Assembly (NCBI GenBank): GCA_951813015.1
Contig: CATOTG010000006.1
Span: forward strand, 62,001 to 126,000
DNA length: 64,000 nt
Reading direction: 5' to 3'
Origin: an uncultured Thermoanaerobaculia bacterium
GTDB taxonomy: Bacteria > Acidobacteriota > Thermoanaerobaculia > Multivoradales > Multivoraceae
In this document: one piece after another, positions 44,663 through 50,942 of the stretch
Numbering within the stretch: the first letter of the stretch is position 1
How the letters are laid out: each line of letters opens with the position of its first letter
The notes under the pieces: generated by a model
What the model saw: the letters and a program-made list of their open reading frames with translations, nothing else
What the model was told of the DNA's origin: nothing
Database searches by the model: none
Program-made: the position numbers and the translations under genes

Positions 44663-45342
44663 TATCGCTTGGCACACAGAACTTCCTTGACGAAGTGGTC
44701 CATGCAGTCCAGGCAGAGGTTCGAGAAGAACTGGCTGGTCAGATTGCCGATGGGCAGCCCGCGGCGCCGCTCAAGCGGCGTCAGCAGATCGTCGCCGGGA
44801 AAGAGCTGATAGACCGGCTCCTGCCGGTTGGCGCCGTCGATCATCCGGTCAGCGAGCTCCAGTGTGCGGTCGCAGGCGATGCGTCGACGCAGGTCCCGCT
44901 TCAGGATCTCGTGGTCGATGGCGGGGAAGTAGCGAAAAATGTCGCAGCGCAGAACATGGCGGAAACGATCCCGGAACTTCTCGTAGCGGGCGACCGCGCG
45001 GTGCGTGCCCTTGCCCACCCGATTGGCGTAGCTGTCGTGAATGAAGCCGCGCTCGAAAATCGGCTCGCAGACGGCGCAGAAGGCATGGTGAACCACCCGG
45101 TCCCGAAAGGGGGCCGCGGAGACGATGCGATGCTTCGGATCGCGGATCTCGATCTTCGTGTAGCGTCCCGGACAATAGCGGCCAGCGTGCAACTGCCGCT
45201 CGAGCCGCAGGACCTCGGTCTCGAGGTTGGCAAGAAAAGCGGCGACGCCCGGCTTCCCGCGCTTCGCCCGCGCGGCGCGCAGTGCGGCCGCATGCAGCGC
45301 CTCGAAGGAGGCGATGCGGTCGAACAGGTCAGGCGCCGCCAC
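44662..45342 (-). pseudogene. DGR reverse transcriptase, truncated before the catalytic YxDD box
   Basis: A 227-residue fragment of a retroelement reverse transcriptase. It begins at a GTG that overlaps the Avd stop by 14 bp. 'GRYTKIEIRDPKHRIVSAAP' and 'LRCDIFRYFPAIDHEILKRD' are the early finger/palm motifs, the latter with a catalytic Asp. 'RGLPIGNLTSQFFSNLCLD' carries IGNLTSQ, the form that separates diversity-generating retroelement enzymes from other RTs. The chain should go on as KRY-x-x-Y-x-DD; instead at KRY the sequence enters the direct repeat, and the open frame beyond (to 43777) is antisense to the HAD gene. Without YxDD and thumb it cannot be active, unless the other part lies elsewhere. 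Confidence 0.9.
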
Positions 45343-45736
45343 GACCGGCGTGCGCCTTTCCCCAGGCGCCGACCTTCCGCCCCGTCTCATCGATGGAACG
45401 CGCGGCATACTCGTAGCGACGCCGGTCAAGTGCGCGCAGATCGCAGGCCAGGCGGAACAGGAAACGGAGCTTCTCAAGCCCCAGGTTGGCGGCAGCGAGA
45501 TGATCGGCTCTGCGCCGTGAGTAGGTCGCCTCGATCAAGTGTTCAAGGACGTCCAGTGCCGTGTCCTGGATCCGGTCTCCTGGCTGGAACTTGCGGCTCC
45601 GGGGGAAGCGCTCCACCGCCGGCACGAGCCACAGAATGAACCGGTAGTGGGACTCAAGAGCAGGACCGGTCGCTCTTGCCGCTCCCGCCCGTGCCGTCCG
45701 ACGCTCTTGCTGTTCCACCGACAAAGCTCTCTGCAT
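45329..45736 (-). CDS. avd: DGR accessory variability determinant (Avd-like four-helix protein)
   Basis: A 135-residue basic helical protein. The core 'ESHYRFILWLVPAVERFPRSRKF' and 'LDVLEHLIEATYSRRRADHLAAA' and 'LEKLRFLFRLACDLRALDRRRYEYAARSIDE' match the Avd/23S-intervening-sequence four-helix-bundle family. Avd forms a pentamer that binds the RT and template RNA during mutagenic reverse transcription. The ATG at 45736 lies in the segment conserved after each target gene; an upstream ATG at 45772 exists. It lies between target 1 and the RT and overlaps the RT start. Confidence 0.85.
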   Translation of the reverse strand: MQRALSVEQQERRTARAGAARATGPALESHYRFILWLVPAVERFPRSRKFQPGDRIQDTALDVLEHLIEATYSRRRADHLAAANLGLEKLRFLFRLACDLRALDRRRYEYAARSIDETGRKVGAWGKAHAGRGGA

Positions 45737-45785
45737 GCCATGCCTTCCTCGCCACAGCCGAAGCGACTGCAACCCGGGCGCCGGA

Positions 45786-45807
45786 CCAAGGGGGCCAGCC
45801 CCCTTGG
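45786..45807. other. Post-VR hairpin after target 1
   Basis: CCAAGGGGG and CCCCCTTGG with a 4-base loop form a perfect 9-bp stem, 35 bp past the target 1 stop on the minus strand. Hairpins with 7-10-bp stems and 4-base loops just past the variable repeat are known to aid retrohoming in studied DGRs. It could also act as a terminator, but avd continues on the same strand. Confidence 0.75.
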
Positions 45808-45841
45808 AACCCCCGCCCAGAGGAGGTAAAGAGGTAAAGAC

Positions 45842-46003
45842 TCACGGGGTGAGCGTCCGGGCAACGCGGAAGCCGATAAAGTTGAACCGGCCTCCGATCA
45901 ACCACAAGCCGCGGAGCGCGGAGCGGAGGTCCCCAGGTTCGTTGAACACGGAACCGCCCCGAAGGACGCGACCGGAACACCCACCGCGCAGCCAGGCGCT
46001 GCC
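45842..46003 (-). repeat. DGR variable repeat, target 1
   Basis: The last 53 codons plus stop. Aligned without gaps to the same region of targets 2 and 3, the fixed frame RGGS-x4-P-x2-LRSA-x-R-x11-GFRVARTLTP is kept while the x positions differ. At variable codons 20, 21, 25, 30 and 32 this copy has TTC, AAC, GAC, CTC and GGC: the third base stays C while the first two vary, as expected if the template codon is AAC. Confidence 0.85.
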
Positions 46004-47200
46004 GTCGGACGGCGCGCCAACGTAGCTTTCGTTCCAGCAGTCCTCAACCCATTCCCAGACGTTGCCATGCATGTCGTGCAAGCCGAACAAGTTCGCACCA
46101 AACGAACCCACAGGCGCCGTCCTGTCAGCGTCCCAACGGCTACCGCAACCATCGCAGTTCGCACGGTTAATACCAATCTCATTGCCCCAACTGTACGCCG
46201 TGCGCGTCCCTGCCCGAGCAGCGTACTCCCACTCAGACTCGCTCAACAACCTGTACTCGTACCCGGTCTCCGCCGAAAGCCACGCAACGTAATCCTGCGT
46301 GTCCCACCAACTCACCCAGACCACCGGACGATTGCCGCGACCCCAACCAGGATTATCCGGAACATGCCGGCAACCGCCAGACTCCACGCATGCATCCCAC
46401 TCCGAAAACGTCACCTCGTACTTCCCAACCGCCAAAGAAGCCGGAATCGTCACCGAGTGCACCGGGAACTCGGCGTCAAGGCACCCCACGCCCGACACAC
46501 AGCCCATCTGAAAACTGCCAGCCGGAATCACGGCCGACTCCAGACCACTGCCGACGCCACTACATCTGAAGGCGCTCGTATCGCTCCTGGTTGGCGCTGT
46601 TGTGCCCGCCTCGTTTGTATGAGTCCATGTCTCGCCGTTGGGCCCAGTGACACGAAGCTCAAAGCCCAGGTCCGTCACAGGCGCCACGAAGACCCATCGG
46701 TGCCCGTTGTGCTCGCAACCGTCCAGCACCTTGACCAGAACTTCCGCGTTCTCTCGACTGAAAAACCAGAGAATCCCGGATTGACTGGAAGCCCATACAC
46801 CTGCCCGCGCCTGTCCCGTTTCGCCTTCGCCAGTGATGTAGCACATGCGAACCCTGTAGTCGCCGTCGAACTGAAGCACGTCAGACGTCGGCGTACAAGG
46901 GCCCTCCGTAGAAAAACTGACAGCCGGAATCACGACCAACTCCGGACCACTGCCGCCTGAACGCAGAGCATCACGAACGCTCGGCAAAGGCGATCCTTCG
47001 TCGGCCCCCAAGGCATCCGAATCCGCCGCCTCCTCCTGACGCGACTGTCGCTGAATGCTGCGTTGTCTTCGTGCTCCCCGGACCGAACGGCCACCCCGAA
47101 GGTCCGCCCCCTCGAAACAACCATGCCGACAGCCGGTGATGGTGCATGCCATGCCGTCTTCGCCACAGCCGAAGCGACTGCAACCCGGGTGCCGGACCAA
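45842..47200 (-). CDS. DGR target 1: FGE-fold variable protein, no signal peptide
   Basis: The frame spans 452 residues; the true start is unknown. Residues about 50-80 (EADDS-like to VRDALRSGG) match target 3, but where target 3 has a signal peptide this one reads sequence copied from the segment after a variable repeat (PGCSRFGCGEDGMAC). Next comes the domain 'ILWFFSRENAEVLVKVLDGC...WVFVAPVTDLGFELRVTG', then a formylglycine-generating-enzyme/C-type-lectin fold ('VGKYEVTFSEWDACVESGG', 'LLSESEWEYAARAGT', 'FGLHDMHGNVWEWVEDCWN'). The last 53 residues are the variable repeat. Such DGR proteins use the fold to bind ligands, not to make formylglycine. Probably a partial duplicate that lost export. 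Confidence 0.85.
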   Translation of the reverse strand: MVRHPGCSRFGCGEDGMACTITGCRHGCFEGADLRGGRSVRGARRQRSIQRQSRQEEAADSDALGADEGSPLPSVRDALRSGGSGPELVVIPAVSFSTEGPCTPTSDVLQFDGDYRVRMCYITGEGETGQARAGVWASSQSGILWFFSRENAEVLVKVLDGCEHNGHRWVFVAPVTDLGFELRVTGPNGETWTHTNEAGTTAPTRSDTSAFRCSGVGSGLESAVIPAGSFQMGCVSGVGCLDAEFPVHSVTIPASLAVGKYEVTFSEWDACVESGGCRHVPDNPGWGRGNRPVVWVSWWDTQDYVAWLSAETGYEYRLLSESEWEYAARAGTRTAYSWGNEIGINRANCDGCGSRWDADRTAPVGSFGANLFGLHDMHGNVWEWVEDCWNESYVGAPSDGSAWLRGGCSGRVLRGGSVFNEPGDLRSALRGLWLIGGRFNFIGFRVARTLTP

Positions 47201-47247
47201 GGGGGCCAGCCCCTCTTAACGCCCGATGAAACCGAAAAGGTGAAGAC

Positions 47248-47409
47248 TCACGGGGTGAGCGTCCGGGCAACGCGGAAGCCGAGGTTGCTGTCCCGGTCCC
47301 CGGGACTAAGCCAGAAGCGGTTCGCGGAGCGGAGGTTCCTCGGATCGTTGAACCAGGAACCGCCCCGAAGGACCCGAACGGAACAGTCACCGCGCCGCCA
47401 GGCGCTGCC
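47248..47409 (-). repeat. DGR variable repeat, target 2
   Basis: The last 53 codons plus stop, ungapped with targets 1 and 3. Codons 20, 21, 25, 30 and 32 are TTC, AAC, AAC, AAC and TTC. Positions 25 and 30 keep AAC, the codon inferred for the template. The post-repeat hairpin near 47197-47220 is degenerate here (GGGGGCCAGCCCC remains). Confidence 0.85.
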
Positions 47410-48837
47410 GTCCGACGGCGCGTCGACGTAGATATCGTTCCAGCAGTCCTCAACCCACTCCTCCACGTTGCCATGCATGTCGTGCAAACCGAACCCGTTC
47501 GCACCAAACGAACCGACAGGCGCGGTCTTGACGTCGTCCCAACGGCTACCGCAGCCACGGCAGTTCGCACGGTCATCACCAATCTCATTGCCCCAACTGT
47601 ACGCCGTGCTTGTGCCCGCCCGAGCAGCGTACTCCCACTCCGACTCGCTCAACAGACGATACTCGAACCCCGTCTCCGCCGAAAGCCACGCGACGTACTC
47701 CTGCGTGTCCCCCCAACTCACGTTGACCACCGGACGATTGCCGCGATCCCAACCCTCATCATCCGGAACATGCCGGCAACCGCCGGACTCCACGCATGCA
47801 TCCCACTCCGAGAACGTCACCTCGTACTTTCCCACCGCAAGAGGCGCCGGAATCGTCACCGTATGCACCGGCAGCTCCGCCGGATCACATACCACGCCCG
47901 AAACACAGCCCGCCTGAAAACTGCCAGCCAAAATCACGACCAACTCCGGACCACTGCCGCCTGAATGCAGAGCATCACGAATACTCGGCAAGGGCGATCC
48001 TTCGTCGGCACGCGAGGCGACCGAAGCGGCCACGTTCTCTTCACGCGACTGTGAAGCGACTGAAGGCTTCACGCCCAGCTCATCGAGCTTTTCCTTCGCC
48101 ACTTCAACATAACGCGGCTCGGACATCTCCTTGCAGTCCAGCAAATCCTCAACCTCTCCTTCGTTCTTGTGCTTGAAATGCACCTCCAGCCTCGCGCCCG
48201 CCGCGTCGTAATCAAGCATTTCGAGCCAGGAAAATCCAGTCGCTACACAAAGCGACGACGCCTTTGAGAAAAGGCGCTTGATCAACGTAGGCGGTCTTCC
48301 CATTCCCATTTGCTTCACAACGAAACTATCCTCCGTCAGGCGCTGGAAGCGCAGCTTGGCAGCCGTCGTCCGTGTCGGCGACTGCGACGCATCCTCCTCC
48401 GCGTCCCGTCTTTCGAGCCCCTTTCTTGCCTTCGCAACATATCGCGGCACAGAGTTCTCCTTGCAGTCCAACACCTCCTCCCCCTCATTCTCGTTTTCGT
48501 GCTTGAAGCGCACCAGAAGCGTGCTGGTTGCATTCGTTCTGATACCCACTGAAATGCCTCCAACCCCAACTCCTTCCATTTTTCCCGCTCCCGCCCTTTG
48601 ACCAAGCACGTCCATGAAGGTGAATCCCGCGGCCACGCAAATTGATGCAGCCTTCTGGTGGGCGAACTTGCTTGCCTTTTTCGTTCCTCCGACACCCGTC
48701 ATGTGAGACACAACGAAACGATCCTCCGTCAGGCGCTGGAACTGAAACAGTGTGGCACCGCTCGCAACTGACGTCGACAGCAACGCAGCAACGCCAAAGA
48801 CAACGAACCGTATGTAGGTCACGGACGCGGAAGTCAT
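47248..48837 (-). CDS. DGR target 2: secreted FGE-fold variable protein with a duplicated N-terminal domain
   Basis: A 529-residue protein. The ATG at 48837 is preceded by GGAGGAGGAG and starts a signal peptide (YIRFVVFGVAALLSTSVASG). Two copies of a novel module of about 110 residues follow: 'FQFQRLTEDRFVVSHMTG...AASICVAAGFTFMDVL' and 'LRFQRLTEDSFVVKQMG...ASSLCVATGFSWLEML', each ending near 'LDCKE'. Then a linker (ADEGSPLPSIRDALHSGG), the FGE/C-type-lectin fold, and the variable C-terminus. It lacks the WFF/KVLDGC domain of targets 1 and 3. The design suggests a displayed or exported binding protein. Confidence 0.88.
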   Translation of the reverse strand: MTSASVTYIRFVVFGVAALLSTSVASGATLFQFQRLTEDRFVVSHMTGVGGTKKASKFAHQKAASICVAAGFTFMDVLGQRAGAGKMEGVGVGGISVGIRTNATSTLLVRFKHENENEGEEVLDCKENSVPRYVAKARKGLERRDAEEDASQSPTRTTAAKLRFQRLTEDSFVVKQMGMGRPPTLIKRLFSKASSLCVATGFSWLEMLDYDAAGARLEVHFKHKNEGEVEDLLDCKEMSEPRYVEVAKEKLDELGVKPSVASQSREENVAASVASRADEGSPLPSIRDALHSGGSGPELVVILAGSFQAGCVSGVVCDPAELPVHTVTIPAPLAVGKYEVTFSEWDACVESGGCRHVPDDEGWDRGNRPVVNVSWGDTQEYVAWLSAETGFEYRLLSESEWEYAARAGTSTAYSWGNEIGDDRANCRGCGSRWDDVKTAPVGSFGANGFGLHDMHGNVEEWVEDCWNDIYVDAPSDGSAWRRGDCSVRVLRGGSWFNDPRNLRSANRFWLSPGDRDSNLGFRVARTLTP

Positions 48838-49315
48838 AAGTCTCCTCCTCCTGTTGATGGTTCTCGAATTCAAATTGTGAAGCCTGCCAAGATGCCTGTG
48901 AAGCGGTCCCGGCCGGTCCTCATAGCTGCTTCCGGCGCAGAGACTATCTCAAAGTCGATCCTGAGTTTCGAAGTGCGAAGCCGAATTGCCACTCAGTGGA
49001 TGGAGATTGGCCCCAGTTCCGGCATGGTCGTCATTGATGTGGGAGCTCGGCATTCCGGGGCAGAATCAGGTCATGGCGACTCGAGGCAGTGTGGAAAGTG
49101 GTGCCTGATGAGCTCGCGGTCAGTGGGGACACAGGCCACTTGAACGCTGCAGTTGTCTTCGTGCTCCCCGTGCGACGCGCTTGCTGTTCCCCCGACAAAG
49201 CTCCCTGCATGCCATGCCATCCTCGCCACAGCCGAAGCGACGGCAACCCGGGCGCCGGACCAAGGGGGCCAGCCCCCTTGGAACCCCCCCCCGGAGGAGG
49301 TAAAGAGGTAAAGAC
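48838..49315. other. Gap between target 3 and target 2
   Basis: The part next to target 3 (about 49143-49315) is the conserved segment that follows each variable repeat. The remaining part to the start of target 2 has no convincing gene. I searched it by eye for a template repeat (AAC-rich copy of the 53 codons) and saw none. Confidence 0.6.
49260..49281. other. Post-VR hairpin after target 3
   Basis: The same perfect 9-bp stem (CCAAGGGGG, CCCCCTTGG) and 4-base loop as after target 1, 34 bp past the target 3 stop. The surrounding about 110 bp, through the GCATGGCATGCAG segment, is also shared with the regions after targets 1 and 2. Confidence 0.75.
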
Positions 49316-49477
49316 TCACGGGGTGAGCGTCCGGGCAACGCGGAAGCCGAGGACGTTCATCCAACCCCCGGCCCCGAACCTGACGCGGGCCGCGGAGCGG
49401 AGGAACCTCGGGCTGCTGTTCCAGGAACCGCCCCGAAAAGCGCGACGGGAACAGTCCCCACGTTCCCACGCACTGCC
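49316..49477 (-). repeat. DGR variable repeat, target 3
   Basis: The last 53 codons plus stop, same length as in the other two. Codons 20, 21, 25, 30 and 32 are AAC, AGC, TTC, GCC and GTC. The flanking CTCCGCTCCGCG (codons 26-29) and GGCTTCCGCGTTGCCCGGAC are identical in all three. Confidence 0.85.
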
Positions 49478-50590
49478 GTCGGACGGCGCCCCAACGTAGC
49501 TCGCGTTCCAGCAGTCCTCAACCCACTCAAAGACGTTGCCATGCATGTCGTGCAAACCAAAAGCGTTTGCAGCAAACAAACCCACTGGCGCCGTCCTGTC
49601 CTCGTCCCAACGGCTACCGCAACCAAAACAGTTCGCACGGTTATCACCAATCTCATCGCCCCAACTGTACGCCGTGCGGCTCCCAGCCCGAGCAGCGTAC
49701 TCCCACTCCGACTCGCTCAACAACCGGTACTCGTACCCCGTCTCCTCCGAAAGCCACGCAACGTACTCCTTCGTGTCCCGCCAACTCACGTGCACCACAG
49801 GACGATTGCCGCGACCCCAACCCTCATGATCCGGAACATGACGGCAACCGCCAGACTCCACGCATGCATCCCACTCAGAAAACGTCACCTCGTACTTCCC
49901 CACCGCAAGAGGCGCCGGAATCGTCACCGTGTGCACCGGAAACTCGTCGTCGCCACACAACACGCTGTCCGATACACAGCCCATCTGAAAGCTGCCCGCC
50001 GGAATCACCGCCGACTCCGGACCACCGCCGACGGCGCCACTACATCTGAAGGCGCTCGTATCGCTCCTGGTTGGCGCTGTTGTGCCCGCCTCGTTGGTAT
50101 GGGTCCATGTATCACCGTCTGGCCCAGTGACGCGAAGCTCGAAACCGAGGTCCGTCACGGGCGCCACGAAGACCCATCGGTGCCCGTCGTACTCGCAACC
50201 GTCCAGCACCTTGACCAGAACCTCGGCGTTCTCACGGCTGAAGAACCAGAGAATCCCGGATTGACTGGAAGCCCATACACCTGCCCGCGCCTGCCCCGTC
50301 TCGCCTTCGCCGGTGATGTAGCACATGCGAACCCTGTAGCCGCCGTCGAACTGAAGCACGTCAGACGTCGGCGTACAAGGGCCGTCCGTGGAAAAGATGC
50401 CAGCCGGAATCACGACCAACTCCGGACCACTGCCGCCTGAACGCAGAGCATCGCGAACGCTCGCCAATGGCGATCCTTCGTCGGCTTCCAAGACAGCCGA
50501 ATCCGCCACCTCGTCCTGACGCGACTGTGCAGCGACTGGAATGGCGAAAATCGCAAAGGCGATCGTTGCGCCGACAAACAACTTGGGCAT
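49316..50590 (-). CDS. DGR target 3: secreted FGE-fold variable protein
   Basis: A 424-residue protein. Signal peptide at residues 1-21 (LFVGATIAFAIFAIPVAAQ); AAGGA lies upstream of the ATG. Residues about 85-182 form a domain, 'RVRMCYITGEGETGQARAGV...ILWFFSRENAEVLVKVLDGC', also found in target 1 and twice in the upstream protease. Residues about 192-424 are the FGE/C-type-lectin fold with 'LLSESEWEYAARAGS' and 'FGLHDMHGNVFEW', ending in the variable repeat. First and most intact-looking target of the array. Confidence 0.9.
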   Translation of the reverse strand: MPKLFVGATIAFAIFAIPVAAQSRQDEVADSAVLEADEGSPLASVRDALRSGGSGPELVVIPAGIFSTDGPCTPTSDVLQFDGGYRVRMCYITGEGETGQARAGVWASSQSGILWFFSRENAEVLVKVLDGCEYDGHRWVFVAPVTDLGFELRVTGPDGDTWTHTNEAGTTAPTRSDTSAFRCSGAVGGGPESAVIPAGSFQMGCVSDSVLCGDDEFPVHTVTIPAPLAVGKYEVTFSEWDACVESGGCRHVPDHEGWGRGNRPVVHVSWRDTKEYVAWLSEETGYEYRLLSESEWEYAARAGSRTAYSWGDEIGDNRANCFGCGSRWDEDRTAPVGLFAANAFGLHDMHGNVFEWVEDCWNASYVGAPSDGSAWERGDCSRRAFRGGSWNSSPRFLRSAARVRFGAGGWMNVLGFRVARTLTP

Positions 50591-50942
50591 AAACGTTTAT
50601 CCTTCCTACACCATGCTAATCATGGTGATTGGATGCAATTGTCATGATTGAACACTTTGAAGTTGTCCCGGTTTCGCGAACCATGGGCGCCTGGGAAATC
50701 AGGCGGCTTCCTGAACCGCCTCCTCGCTTTTGTGGTTTCCACCGAGTCCGGGATTGGACTCGATTATGGTGAGTGGCCGCTGAACGAGCGGAATTTCTCT
50801 TGGAAGATCGTCTTGTTGGGCGAGGACCGCCACCGGGGCAGTTGTCGAAGAGCGCGATCGTCGCGAATGGCGGCCCACCTGAAACGTGCGGCTTCGGCTT
50901 CATGTTGGCCTTGGCGATTTCGCTGCGCGACAAGGGGAACCG
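50591..50942. other. Gap between the matrixin-type gene and target 3
   Basis: 352 bp with lower GC than most of the window by eye. A small palindrome CCATGCTAATCATGG lies at about 50612-50627, upstream of target 3 and possibly regulatory. No gene or template repeat is seen. Confidence 0.5.

Noticed and set aside
45786..45807. Hairpin as an intrinsic terminator
   Set aside because: No U-run follows on the minus strand, and the same element is repeated after target genes of a DGR, where a homing role fits better. Not fully excluded.
50600..50942. Template repeat between the protease and target 3
   Set aside because: Read on both strands; no AAC-rich match to the 53-codon repeat.
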